The notes: generated from the sequence alone by a model not told the origin. 60,000 nt of DNA from Polytrichum commune (GCA_950295325.1 OX485807.1:48640440-48700439), one strand, 5' to 3'; counted from the first letter of the stretch, positions 22,166 to 34,463 are shown. Translations and numbers: made by a program.

Positions 22166-22289
22166 GTTGGCCACCTTGCAAGATTTTCTGTCAAGGTGAG
22201 GACTAAAACCCACAAATTTATTAGCGGTGAAACAACATATCCTATTGAGTGTAGTAGAAAAAAATATAAAAAAGAACCACAATCATTTT

Positions 22290-22770
22290 TCATTGCAATT
22301 CTTTTGACCACCTTGATCTACAGTCGTTAAATGACTACAATTGTTTCTTTTTTGTTTTGCAAGTGTCATTTTCAAAAGTTTCTAGGCATGTAATATACCG
22401 TTGGAAAGATATTTTCAAGACCTTTCCAACAGTATATTACAAGCCCCCAAATTCCAAACTTGGTAGACCACAAAAACAAATCTGCACTCAATTCTTGAGT
22501 TCTAGATGTCCCACATTGTTTGATGAAACATGTAGGAGCAAGTTTAAGGAGTAGGGCATGGAAGAAATGGTGTGTTTAATGGGCTATGATATTATCTAGG
22601 TACATAATGAGTTGACTTGTTTGGAAAGAGTTGTGAATGTGTAATTCCTGCAAAATAAATTTCACTAAAACTTTATTAAAACGACATTTCTGTGCCATGA
22701 ACCCGTGCCTTTTCCTAGCATATCACCTCTCTTGCCTCTCTCACCACAAAAACCGTTGGACCATGAAATA
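22290..22770 (+). repeat. Direct repeat left of the CHAT gene, with a perfect-stem hairpin
   Basis: Matches 30410-30855 in the same orientation over ~450 bp. It contains a hairpin at 22390-22440 whose 19-nt arms (TAATATACCGTTGGAAAG and its inverse) differ at one base. The two copies bracket the CHAT gene at about 8.1 kb distance. Not an obvious LTR: it lacks clear TG...CA ends and a primer site. Confidence 0.75.
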
Positions 22771-22782
22771 TGCCTACACAGT

Positions 22783-22796
22783 AAACCCTAAACCCT
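22783..22796 (+). promoter_or_regulatory. Telo-box-like motif upstream of the CHAT gene
   Basis: Two adjoining AAACCCTA-type units. Such motifs occur near transcription starts of plant genes. It lies about 300 bp before the first coding exon modelled. Confidence 0.35.
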
Positions 22797-23077
22797 ATGT
22801 GTTGCTCTACCTGATTGGCGTTCAAGAATTGCAGTTGCACTCTCCAGATAATCTACCGTAGAACATCGGAGTCTGTAGGCAATCCGGAGAGCACAATGAA
22901 GAGGCGACGTCGCATCCCACGGCTGGGGAGGATGCCTCGCGCGAGATGTTACCCTTGCTTGTCCATGTGGAGCGGGATCCTGGAGTCGTCGCACTTTTAC
23001 ACGGATCTGGTGGGTATATGTCAGTGTAGCCATTGTTTCGATCGGTCTAGCCGCCTACACTGGAAAATTCTGATGCA

Positions 23078-26000
23078 TTGGGTTGCTGTCGGCAGGGATG
23101 CTACTGTTGCAACTCGCGCAGCGCTCGTCCAGACGGACGGGATCTCAAAAAGCACCTGAATTGGATGCCGGATGAGAGTTTTAGGATTCGTGCTCGGGAG
23201 GCGCTGGCTGCAGAAACCGAAGCACGCTGGAGCACCGCAATTTCCTGCTACGAGGCTTGTCGCCAGGCTCTGTCCAAGGTGAGAGAGAGTTTGACGGCGA
23301 GACATCATCTGTGGCTCTTGATGTGGGCCTCCACTCCTCTGGTCTCTTTGTACCACCTCAAGTCTCGAAACTTCGCCAAATCCGTTGAGGTTTCGGAGAT
23401 GCTCATGCAGAGCTTAGTTCTACGATTACAAGCTCTACGATTAAGCACTTGGTGCCGACGTTGGTATCCCTGTTGCAAAAGTCTGAGACCCCACTACCGT
23501 TGTCGTGAGCGGCTGGGCAGAATTTTGAAGGAGTTACTGCTGGCATACGATGCACTTGAGAGGGACCGTAGGCTTGCGTACTATGAATGGGGAGGTGAGG
23601 AAATGAGGAGTAGAGCATTGGAGGGGTTTGAATACGAAGAGCATGACTTATGTCAATGGTTGTCGAAATTGCACAAGCAGTATGGAGACTATGGAAGGGC
23701 CCGACGTTGGGCCAGCTTGAGGAAGAAAATCAATGTGCAGGGCTCTGATGATGAAGAACATTGGAAGATGCAATTGTACGATGCCGAGTTGATGAGAGGT
23801 TGTGGAGACGCGGACGGATGTAAGCAGAAGATCTTTAGTTTACAGGAAGATCTGCTGAGAAGAACAAATGGGCAGGACGGAGGAGACTTGGATTTCGAGG
23901 CCTTGGCCACCGTGGAAGAGCACAGAAACGTTATCAAGCAAAACCATCAATTCTATTTAGATACGCCTGTGAAACAGGGCAAGGTTCAACCCTCGAGGTC
24001 GCTCCGCAATAAGCAGAGAGTCAAGCCCGATTGGATGGAGGTTGCTCAAGATGACGGCCTCGAGCTTTATGAAAACGAAGAGTAATGCTCTTTAATTTCC
24101 TCCCTTGCAAGTTTCTTCAAACTTCAAGTTCTCTTGCACTGCTGAATTTGGACATTGGCAGGTTTGACGCCGCAATTTCGTGCTACCGAGAGGCTCTTGA
24201 CAAGATCAAGCACCTGAGGGGTCGTCTTCGATACAAGGGCTACGAATTTCGGATCACGTTCCTGGAGAAACTGGCCCAGTGGTTTGATGATCGCTATCAC
24301 CTCGAGGGTCGAGCACCGGAAGATCTGGACACTGCAATCCGCTACTTTCGCAGGAGTTTCTTGTATACTTGGTTGAAGGGATCCAGAGCCGATGAGTGCA
24401 TTTTGTCATTGCAGAGAGTTCTTGGCTGGTTGTATGGCATCAGGGCACTACGGAATTACAATGAGAACATGCTTCTGCACGATCTAGAATGGAATCCCAC
24501 TTCGCATGATTGGGATTATTGCCACTCTGACAAAGAAATTCGAGGGCGAGTAATCTCTCAAGGTCATACTAGGGTTTGGCCCAGAGGTTCGATCCCGGAT
24601 GTTATTGAAGCACCTGAAGAATCAGAGATGAGATGGGTGGAGCGGACTTACATGGGATCGCGCATCACAGGTACGTAATTTAACCACACTTCAAGTAATC
24701 GTTCAATGAAGTAATTTCTGTATTAAGCTGACAGTGGTGCATGCATGCATCGTGCACAGAGTCTATTAAAGCATGGCAGAAGTCAATGACGCACAACAGA
24801 ATTGCTGCGGCGATGGTGTCCAACACTCTTCACAGCATGAGAGACTCCGCTGCTGAACTCGATGATACATGGGCGATACACTCCCTGTCCGAGCAAAATT
24901 TGGTGTTCGATGGGTTGCAAGGCCGTCTACAGGAGGAGATGGTCCTCAAGCAATTGTTGGCGACCTGTTGCAAAGGAGCTTCTGTGAAGAAGAAGATCCT
25001 GAAATATCTGGACAGAAGCACCACTCCCAAGTCATGTGGCTCTGAGGGTCATGGACAGCCTGTGGATATAATGATGACTCCTGCACAAGAAGCTTTGTTG
25101 TGGGCCGAGAGGAGCCGCACAAACGCATTAGCATACCAGTTGTTGCCCAGTCGATTACACTCAGACGCATTGGACAAGCTGCACGACTTTGACCTGCAAG
25201 ACCAGGTATCGTGCATGCAGGTTCAAGAATGATCACAGTCAGTGTCATTGCATAAGATTTCCCATCCTGCGAGCTAGGAGCTTGGAGCGTGTGCACTGTT
25301 TTACTTTCTGCCGTTCACGGATTCTGTTCTTCCTTGAGTTGCAAGCAGTTGCGAGAGCTCATTCTAGTTTCAGTTGGAAGAACTGACGAGTACTAGAGAA
25401 TGACACGAAGGTATGGATTTTCTCTTTGCTAGAAGTTCAATTGTACTTACTCCAGTCTTGTTGAATTGGAGCAGGTGGCGTGGGATATTATCATGGAAGC
25501 ATTCGGTGTGTGTGGCAAAGGAGCTGTGGTTGTTGAATTTAGTTACTTGAAATATGATCAGATTTATATTGCATATGTCATCCAACAGGTGTTATTCCTC
25601 TTTTCTTGATACCCAACCATGAAGCATAATTATGTCCTAAGGAGATTCATTGTCTATCAATTTGTCCAGAAATGTTTCAATTTAGCCAAATGGGGTATTA
25701 ATTCAACCCATTGTAAAGTTATGTTTAATTTATAGTCGAGTCCACCGCTCTGACATGACATTTAAGTCTACTCCAAAATGTGTAGCAGTCTAGTTCCTTG
25801 TTCTCCTTAAATGTATTTTCGCTTACATGATGATTCCACAATTTGTTAGGATGGTCGAGTGGATATGCAGTCATTACCTATTCAGGATGAGGACGAGCTG
25901 GAGGAGATGGTGAAAGAACTTCTCTCATTACTGTCCGAAGATAGTGGTGAGGACGGCGAAGGTGAGGACAACGAAAGTGAGGACGGCGAAAGTGAGGACG

Positions 26001-28141
26001 GCGAAGGTGAGGACGACGAAAGTGAGGACGAATTTGCTGCATCCAGACGGAGAGTCATGGAAATTTTGAAGGAGCTACACTACATGTTTATGGACACTAT
26101 TTCTGACTTGCTGGAGGAAATGACAAGTGAAAACAGACTTATCATAGTTCCATGTGAGGTAATTGTTGTGCTGCATTTAAAGTACCAACCTACCTGCTGG
26201 GTAATGAACAGTCTGTAGACTTGGGTGCTATAAGCCCTACAGGACGACGGATTCATGGATTTAAAGTGACAAACTCAATCAATCGTATTGTGAAAAGTTT
26301 GTTTCAGATGGGGGCAGATTTTGTATCAATGGTATCAGCAAAGAACACTGCATGTGTTGATAATAGACCACTCAAAAGGAACTCCACATAGGTCCTACTC
26401 AAAAATGTTAAAAAACATGAGGCCTGATTAGGGTATCTTGGTCCTTCAAGTGTTAATATATGCAAGGAACAGTAAAACCAATGAATCAGAGGATGCTGTA
26501 CATAGCTCGCACCTATCATACTGGCATGACTGTACAATTTGAACTTTGTCATACATGTCATAATTCATCTGCGGGGGGCATTTTCAGATTCAAGTTTGGA
26601 ATGATGCAGATGTCGTCCGAATTTCTTTTAGAACGCATGTTAAATACAAGTGCTCGGGATATTGGTTTCCCATTCTAATTAACACTGGTGGTCAGAGAAT
26701 TGACATTAATTGTTGGCATATTAATATATTTCAGGTTGTGGCCGGCCTACCCTTTCAGCTTTTGCTTGATGAAGGCGGCAACTACCTCTTCGAGAAGTTC
26801 ATCCTGTCTGTAACTCCCTCATTACGGACCCTGAAGTACTTGAGTGAACGCTTTTGCACACTGCAAAAGTATTCCTTGCTAGACACCGGTTTAGTCGTTG
26901 GAGACCCTGCTTACAAAAACAAGGCTGACAGACTGGACGCTAGTAAAGGAGAAGTGAACCTGATCAGTGCCATGTTTAAAGAAAAAGGAATTAGAAAGCT
27001 GTTGGGAACCGATGCATCTGTCAAGAATGTTTTGGATTGCGGTAGACGGCCTTCAGAAAAAACCAGCGATGAACACGAGTTTTGTGAAGCCTTCGTTCAC
27101 ATTGCTGCTCATGGAATTGTGAATGAGAAGTATAAGAAAGGTGCTCTGCAATTGGCACACCCTGGTGCTCCAGGATGGGCATCGGACTTGGACTTGGACT
27201 TGGACTCAGGTCAGCATCTGCTCATCCTCTAATTCGGCCTTAAGAGCTTTCCATTGATTCTTTTGGTTCTGACTTACTTAGGACATATAGTAGCGTCTTT
27301 TGCTGGTGACCAATCCATTGTATGGAACTTCGGTAGTGGAAGAGCGTTCTCTAACGTGAGGTGAAAGCACTTGCCAACGTTTTGAGGTCCTGTGCACGTA
27401 TCATGCTGTGTTGATCATTGTCCTGATAGTACTAAGTAGATGGAATAATGCCAGCAACATCAACCAACGAAGAAGCTATACATTCCAACCAAGACTCAAG
27501 TTGTGAACATCAGAGCTTCATCAAGGGGACGATGGCAATGGAGTCTGAGATTGATGATAGCAATGCAGTCGCCACCCAACCATCTGCAGAAATAGGAGGT
27601 GTCATCAAAAGGCGCTTGCGGGCTGCTTCAGAAGAATCCACCGAGATGCTGAGCTCTGAGGGCATTATTGGTTGCGGCTTCGAGTGGCGGTCCTACATGG
27701 TGGTTTTGAGCGCGTGCAATTCGGCGAAGGGAAAGGTAGGGGTGTTCTATCACTGCTGTGTTCCATCGGATGAGGTGCCTTACAAAAATCAGTGTGCATG
27801 CTCACATCGATCTCCTGGCTTGTGATTGTGTCCAGGAACTTTCAGAAGGCGTTCTCAACCTGCCTCGCGCGTTTCTCATCGCTGGTGTGCCTTGTATTGT
27901 AGCATCCCAATGGCTTGTGGATGATGCACTGACTCCCAAGATTATGGAAGCATTTTATGGAAACATGAAACAAGGGGAGGATGTTGCCAGCGCTCTATGC
28001 CATTCCATGCGCCTGGTCAAGCGTGAGAATGAACAAGACTTGCAGAAATGGGGCGTGTTCAATGTATGGGGACTACCGACAGTTTGCTTGCCCAAAGACC
28101 TTCAAGCGGGCCACAGTGATCCTCCGGATATGATCTGTTGA
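23078..28141 (+). CDS. TPR-CHAT (caspase/separase-like) protein, ~1152 residues, 8 exons
   Basis: Exons: 23078-24081, 24162-24670, 24760-25205, 25475-25588, 25850-26158, 26735-27209, 27440-27735, 27836-28141. All introns are GT-AG, all phases match, and total coding length is 3459 nt including the stop. The N-terminal ~550 residues are helical with TPR-like repeats (EARWSTAISCYEACRQAL near residue 50; FDAAISCYREALDKIK near 336), then the linker helix ALLWAERSRTNALAYQLL common before CHAT domains. The CHAT domain follows: AVVVEFSYL, an acidic repeat, RLIIVPCEVVAGLPFQLLL, VHIAAHGI with catalytic His ~920, VVLSACNSAKGK with catalytic Cys ~1045, LPRAFLIAGVPCIVASQW, and WGVFNVWGLP near the end. 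The catalytic dyad is intact. About 125 residues lie between His and Cys, more than usual, because of an inserted Ser/Glu-rich segment (~955-1030). CHAT proteins are cysteine peptidases related to caspases and separase; the plant substrate is unknown. The 5' end is uncertain: the start may lie further upstream (ATG at 22896 or 22946, with one more intron). Several donors are non-consensus at +3 to +6 (GTGTTA, GTCAGC). Confidence 0.82.
25952..26035 (+). repeat. In-frame 15-bp repeat encoding an acidic tract in the CHAT protein
   Basis: About five and a half copies of GAGGACGGCGAAAGT and variants encode repeats of GEDGE/SEDGE. The 15-bp period keeps the reading frame. It sits between the first two strands of the CHAT domain and the VPCEV block, where length is likely tolerated. 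Confidence 0.85.
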
Positions 28142-29650
28142 CAACGACGACGTACACCGAGGTATGATAATTGGACTCTACCGGTAGTCCAGATGGTAGA
28201 AATCCACATATACTAGAACCAAAAAGATATTAAAAAATCTTAGCAACATCGGAAGAGCGGGATTTCTTGTGGACTCAAAGAGACCCACACTTAGGAAAGG
28301 TTTGAACGAGGCCCCGGGGTTGGCACTTTTCGACGAAGGTTGTCTTCTAGACTAAGTGTCGAAGATGGTCATGGTTGAAATGTTCATAACACATTGATCA
28401 AGGAAAGGGAGATTTAGAATTATGTGTGTCTTGTGGCTTGGAGACAACTGCATGATGAGCTTCATGGTTGAATTCATGCGACTATTCTGGTCACATGAAT
28501 GATGAATTCATTCCGGGGAGATTTGCTGAATGTACTGGTGCTGTCTGCACAAGTGCTGGATGAATTAATCAATTAATTGACCAGCCTGGCAAAGCGTAGG
28601 GTAGATCATATATTGTACCCAGCCGTGCAGAAGCGAACGATGGCAGAATTTTGGTACGTGTTCTCTAGTTCACGAAGTGGGATCAGAACAAGTGTCACTT
28701 TTAGGTTTGGTTACCATATATAATGGTGCTAAACTTGTTCTTGACAAAGAGAACATGCTGATTGCATTCGCGATAACTAGCCAGGAAAAGTCTATTGACT
28801 CTGTCTGTGCAACTTCTTCAATCACTAGTAGACAGATTAGGTTCGTGTCATAGGGTTTAACATTGAGAGGCGACAAGAATAATCCTCTCTACCCAATCCC
28901 TTGAGGCATGACTAAGGCATGGCTACAAATTTTATTCACAATGCTCTTCAAACCCTTGTTATGATTATTATGCCAGTTTTGATGCACCGCTACAGGAAAA
29001 GTAAAAATTCACTCAAAATAACATAAAATTCTTCCTCTCGTCTTCTCCATATGGCCATCGCATGCAATCAACAGCATGATGCGTTTTGATATTCAAGGTT
29101 TTAGCACTAAAAGAAACTCCTATAATTTGTTAATATGTAAACCCAAAACCCCTGACCAGATTATCTCAGAGCTCACAATGGTTTGAGTAATGTATTAATT
29201 TTTGGTATTGGTCAAGCAATATATATCATAGAATTTATACCAAGTAAAGATGTTAATGTTCTATAATGTCCAAAGAACCAATTTGACTTGAATTATCAAT
29301 TGGCAAAAAATGAGATATAGAGTAAAAAGTCATAGCCATGTGTAATTCCAAATAGTAAGTGACACTAATTACAATATTTTGTATAGTAGCCAGTTCCCCC
29401 TGCTCATTGGATTGAGCTCATAATTTATGGATACTGATATTGTTCAAGAATTTGAAAGCAAGATGTGATACATAATTAGTAAGATGACATGGACATGGAC
29501 CCCTAAACATGCAGTTATACAGGGGAAATCTATTGAATCCCCGATGTGAGAAATGTACACAGTAGGTGCATAATACCACAACAATTATATGTTTAGGGAT
29601 CCAGCACAACAATTGTGACAGGATTGAAGTGCGGCAAATGGAATCGTCCT
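28142..29650. other. 3' flank of the CHAT gene; no further gene seen
   Basis: Probable 3' UTR followed by AT-rich intergenic DNA. Short frames on both strands have no recognisable content. Confidence 0.35.
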
Positions 29651-29677
29651 TGTGTGTGTGTGTGTGCGTGTGCGTGC
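29651..29677. repeat. TG/CG dinucleotide microsatellite
   Basis: TGTGTG run of about 16 bp followed by CGTG variants. Confidence 0.85.
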
Positions 29678-29932
29678 ATAGTCTGCTGTTATATAATAGA
29701 TTATATAGAAGGTCGTCAATTCTGATAGCATCGGATTCATCTTGGCATTTTCTTTATATATCATCCTCTTAAGTTCAACTTGATCTTGATACCGTAATAA
29801 TCTAGTTATTGCCACGCTCGGGCGCTGGGCTTTGTTCTCCGGATGTTTGATCTGAGCGTTAGGCTAAGTTGAGAGATACTGTATTGGATCTGAACTGTTT
29901 TTTTGTCGACTAGACTTTGAAATGAACGACTC

Positions 29933-30248
29933 ATGGCATTGAGTGGGCAGCCCAATTCAACTAACCTCGTTGAATGGATGTGGGATAACGCAGCGGACCT
30001 CATGATCCGAAAAACTGGAGCTCTGGGTGGTTACAGAACTTAAGTATGGCAAAACCATTTCTCTGAAGTACAAGAAAGCTCAAGGCGCAAGTGCTATGGT
30101 AGACGCGTTGACAATTACCAGGATTGCAGGTTCTAGTGGGGGTGTGACTGTGTCACGGATGACAAATGGAGAGGTGGTAGCCTCTGCTGGCAGCGCGTCC
30201 AAGATGTGGCTTGCAAATCTTCTCACAACAGTTTTTACCAAAAAATGA
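29933..30248 (+). pseudogene. Small unrecognised reading frame with one frameshift (~105 residues)
   Basis: An ATG at 29933 opens a frame reading MALSGQPNSTNLVEWMWDNA that stops at about 30043. From about 30020 a second frame shifted by one base continues as VVTELKYGKTISLKYKKAQG and on to RMTNGEVVASAGSASKMW before a stop at 30248. The two parts read as one continuous protein if one base is shifted near 30020-30027. The stretch is GC-richer than its flanks and codes well, so it looks like a real short gene or gene copy that has broken recently. A splice site could explain the shift instead, but no good GT-AG pair is evident. No domain recognised. Confidence 0.4.
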
Positions 30249-30409
30249 GCGATTTAATTTGTACATGTTCATTGTAATTTACATGTGACATGTACCTTGT
30301 TTTATCACTACACCAAATAAGATATTTAGTGTTTGATTATATTTAATGTTGTTACCACCATAGCTTGCTCAACACTAAAGTTCAATTCTTTGATGATTAG
30401 TGTTAGAGG

Positions 30410-30855
30410 ATTTCCCATTGCAGTTCTTTTGACCACCCTGATCTACAGTCACTAAATGACTACAGATGTTTCTTTTTCTTTTCTCAACTATAATTTTACA
30501 TTTTCTTGGGGTGTGTAATATACCGTTGGAAAGGTATTTTCAAGACCTTTCCAACGGTATATTACAAGCCCACAAATTCCAAACAAATCTGTTGGTAGAG
30601 CCAAAAAACAAATGTGCACTCAAATTCTTGAGTTTTAGATGTCCCACGTTGTTTGGTAAAACACACGGGAGCCGGTTTAAGGGGTAGGGCAAAGGTAGTA
30701 ATGGTATGTCTCATGGGCTATGATATGACTAAGGCACATAGAGGGTAGATTCATTAAAATTTACTAAAGTGGCATTTCTCTGCCATGGGACCTTGCCTTT
30801 TCCTACCGGACCACCTCTCTCACCTCTCTCAGTGGAAAACCCGTTGGACCATGTT
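30410..30855 (+). repeat. Direct repeat right of the CHAT gene, with hairpin
   Basis: Second copy of the repeat at 22290-22770. The hairpin at 30515-30565 has a fully matched stem (ATACCGTTGGAAAGG and inverse), better than the left copy, which suggests the stem is kept by paired changes or that this copy is younger. Confidence 0.75.
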
Positions 30856-31399
30856 AGTGCATTTATTAGGCATTAAAATTTATATTTTGGGAACTTCAAC
30901 CTCCATGGTCCCTCTGACATTTTTTTCTTAGTGTAAACCGAAGTTTTCTCGGGACAACTTCAGCAGCCAATCAGCTGCCTTGCAGAGCCATGGTCCAACT
31001 TCATGGTCCATAGTGTAAACCGGCCCTGAGTCAAATATGCTTGGACAAGGTGGCAACCATTATGGTCAAGCATGATGGCCTCTAAAGTCAGGCTTTGTGG
31101 TCTACTTTTAGGTTAGTTGGGTCCACAACACGGTCTAGAGGGTAACCATCATAGGGTCACTCAAGGAGCAAGCAAAGGGTGGCCTATATGGTCACTTAAT
31201 GCAAAGTCCAACACTTTGCACTTTGGTAAATCATAGTACCTAGAGAGAGGCTCGGAAAACCATAGAAATTGTTTCTTAATTCCGTAGCTACATTTGCAAA
31301 TCCACAAAAAAAACAAGGCTCTTCATTCCAACCACAAATTTATAGCAAATCTGAAAAAAAGACCATTTGAGGTGCCTTTACCTTATATGAGTTTTGCAC
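30856..31399. other. Non-coding spacer
   Basis: No gene found. Mostly plain AT-rich sequence. Confidence 0.3.
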
Positions 31400-32158
31400 T
31401 TCCTCTAGCCTTGATGTCAAATTATTGAAGATTGATTCCATGACCTTTGGTTATAACAAAAGGAAATTAAACCAAGAGGCATCTTACCTAGGCAAAGACC
31501 TAATTGAGATAATCCATGAATATAAATACCTTGGGGTTGATTTCTATTCACAGGTCATTTTGAGCCATCAAGTGAAAGGCAAACGATTGTAGGTATGAAA
31601 GCCTTTATGGCTACCTTTAGGAGTAAAATGTTGGGAACTCAAATCCCATCTATTTGAGGGCTTTGGTGCTTGTATTTTTTACATATGGCACTAAACTTTG
31701 GGGAGGTGAATTGAAAAACTCTCATTGAAAGGTTTTTGAGAAGGGCATGAAGATACATATGATGTCTCACGTCAAAGTGTGTGCTTCGTCAAAGTGTGTT
31801 GGCCAAATTTGGAGAATTTCCCATGGAATTATCTACCCTTAAGCTAACTATGGGTTTTCAACAACGGGTTACCCACATACCCCACCCTTTGGTTAGTTAG
31901 TCGAGCAACCTCGCCCTCCCAACACCTTGCCAAACAAGGATTAGACACTTAGCACAAATTGACAACCATGTGGAAAGCATCATGGGTTCTATCTCATCGG
32001 GAAACCCAAGCCAACCCAACACCATCAAAAATCATATTTGATGATCTCAAGGAGTTTGCTAAAGAGTGGAATTCTTTCCATATCTTGGGGAAGAAACTAG
32101 ATTACCTCCACTTCAAGGATTTTTTGAAATACAAATGTGAATACTTAAAAGCAACCAT
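31400..32158 (+). pseudogene. LINE (non-LTR retrotransposon) reverse transcriptase remnant, 3' part
   Basis: Two blocks typical of the end of LINE reverse transcriptases are seen. IIHEYKYLGVDF at about 31515 follows a SMTFGYNKRKLN stretch. Further on, VLAKFGEFPMELSTLKLTM and FQQRVTHIPHPLVS (about 31797-31900) match the region after the polymerase thumb, where a small hydrophobic residue pattern precedes a HPLV block. The reading shifts frame several times and has stops at about 31592 and 31660. The frame at 31959-32240 may be its C-terminal end. The CACTA element at 32159 interrupts it. The catalytic YxDD box would be upstream and was not found. Confidence 0.7.
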
Positions 32159-33104
32159 CACTAGAAGGAAACATGGTCCTTTTCCACACAAAATTGACAT
32201 CAATCTGACATTTTTAAGTGAGAAGCACACATGTCGTTGAAGAAGTTGCAGCCAATGTGGAGAAGGTGTCATCCTGGACCAGTCTTATTGTTTTTTAGCA
32301 AAGGGGTGTTAGAATTATGTTGTGATTTTAGCTCTTTGACTTTCACCTCGGCCATAATTTTTTATTATAGGTAAGTTTCAAGGGTAATTTAATTTAATTT
32401 ATTATTTATACATATCTCATTAAAAATAGTATGTACGTTGTAGGTATTTATTACTATACCTCCCAATACACCATCACCTACCTCCGGTGGGTACCTACCC
32501 ACATATAAGGCTAGGCAATGGGTGGAAGGCCACTGGATGCAAACCTTGGACCTTGTGGTTCTCACTTGAAGGCCTTAGTGACTAAGACATTCAACTTCAC
32601 TTATGTATATGGAACGCTTTAAGCCTTTCTATATGAGTGCCACTATTTGCTCTCTACTCTTACTATTAACTGTTTATTATTTATTGTCTATTGCCCACTA
32701 ATTGCTATTTATTATTTATTATTTATTGTTTAATGACTATAATTTATTATTTATTATTTTCTATCTAGTATTTACTACCTATTATTCACTATAACGGTCT
32801 ATTTTTTAAATATTATATTTTTTACTATATCTTACCTATTATTTATTGTTTATAATATAATATACTATTAGCTGTTTATTATTTATTATTCAATGTTTAA
32901 TGTCTATTATTTACAGTGGAATATGTATTTTTACTATTTATTATGTGCTATTACAATGCTTTAATGTTAGATGAATGAAAGACATATTTGTATCCGGTAA
33001 TTGCCTCTTTCCTACCTTAATAGTTAATGAAAAAGGAGACTCATATCTAGGTCTAGATCTAGCTAAAAGATCTATAAAAATAATTAAGGATAGAACATTC
33101 CTTC

Positions 33105-34353
33105 CACTACAAGGAAAGGGGGTCCATTTGCACATCACAAGGACAGTAAAATCAACACTTTTCTGCAACTTGGACACATGTGATGAAGGTTGCAGCCCCA
33201 ATGGACACCGTGTGATCCTGGAACAATGCTATTATCTAACACAGAAGATTTTTAATGATATTAAATTATCTGATATATATATATATATATATCAGATAAA
33301 TAAATAAATATAGATATCTGATATATATATATAGCTCGAAGGTTATTTTATTTTATTTTATATGCATATATATATCATTAAAAATCATATTGGATGGTTG
33401 GTAGGTCCGCACCTTCTAACCCCTCCCAAGTTTAACCTATACCTCACCTACAAGAATAGGCCACCTACCACTCACCTAGGTGGCAAAGCCAAGGGTGGCA
33501 GTCGAGGGGTTCGAACCTTGCACCTAGTGACACCCACACATGTGCCTTAACCACTAGGTCATCACATCACACATGATATATATGGAGTGCTTCAAACCTT
33601 TCTAGACTAAAACCACTATTTTCTCTCTACTACCTACTATTTACTGTATATAATTTACTGCCTTCCTTTGACTATTTATTGTTTGGTATTTATTGTGTAA
33701 TATTTAATATTTAATATTTAATATTTATTTCCCACTATTTGTTGTTTTCTGCCCATTATGTACTATTTACTATCTAGTATTTACTTTTTACTCTCTATAA
33801 TTTACTATTTATATATATTACTATTTACTATTTACGGTCTGCTATTATTATTTACTCTTATAGTATATCATTTACTATTTACCGTCTATTACTATTATTT
33901 AATATCATTATTGATTTATAATATTTAATGTTTACTTTTTAAACTATCTTTTTTACTATTTATGGTCTGTTATTATTAATTTAATATTTATAATATATTA
34001 TTTGCTATTTATTATGAAATATATAGAGTTTATTATTTACGATCTATTATTACAATGCTTTAATGTTGGATGAATGAAAGATACACTTGTAAGCGGTAAT
34101 TGCCTCTCTCCTACCTTAATAATTAATGAAGAAGGTGACTCACATCTAGGTCTAGATCTACCTAGAAGATCTATAAAACTAAATAAAGATGGAACATTCC
34201 TTCACTGACCTTTTGCATGACATGAAAGTGACATAACTCCCACACATGCAAGAAATTTGTCAAAACTCAAGCGCGGAGCTCAAAACTCCAACATGAAATT
34301 TTTTCATGTCATGGGCCACATGTCAAAGAGGACCACTTAATTCCCTTGTAGTG
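33105..34353 (+). mobile_element. CACTA element nested in the outer CACTA element, TTC duplication
   Basis: Left end CACTACAAGGAAAGG, right end inverse (CCCTTGTAGTG). TTC flanks both sides (33102-33104 and 34354-34356). The same family layout is present: tRNA-like A/B boxes at about 33506-33558, a TATTTA tract, and the TCTAGATCTA block. It inserted after the outer copy was already in place. Confidence 0.88.
33268..33331. repeat. AT microsatellite in a palindrome
   Basis: ATATAT run bounded by TATCTGAT and ATCAGATA, followed by a second shorter run. Confidence 0.85.
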
Positions 34354-34463
34354 TTCACGGACCTTTGATTACTTGACAATAAAATGACATAACTCTCACA
34401 CATGTAAGAAATATGTGCCGGAGCTCAAAACTCCAACACAAAAGTTTTTTATGTCATGCCTTA

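Larger units (their letters stand above)
32159..34463 (+). mobile_element. CACTA element (outer), interrupted by another CACTA element
   Basis: Left end CACTAGAAGGAAACATGGTC is at 32159. The internal order matches the element at 19721: degenerate tRNA-like piece (about 32530-32590), TATTTA tract (32645-32945), then the TCTAGGTCTAGATCTAG block. At 33105 a second CACTA element is inserted, and the outer sequence resumes at 34354 with TTCACGGACC exactly as in the copy at 20697. Its own right terminal repeat is missing: the sequence runs into another CACTA end at 34464. No intact target duplication can be assigned. Confidence 0.75.

Noticed and set aside
22290-30855. The direct repeats as LTRs of a retrotransposon carrying the CHAT gene
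   Set aside because: No TG/CA ends, no primer site, no retroelement proteins, and the enclosed gene has introns.
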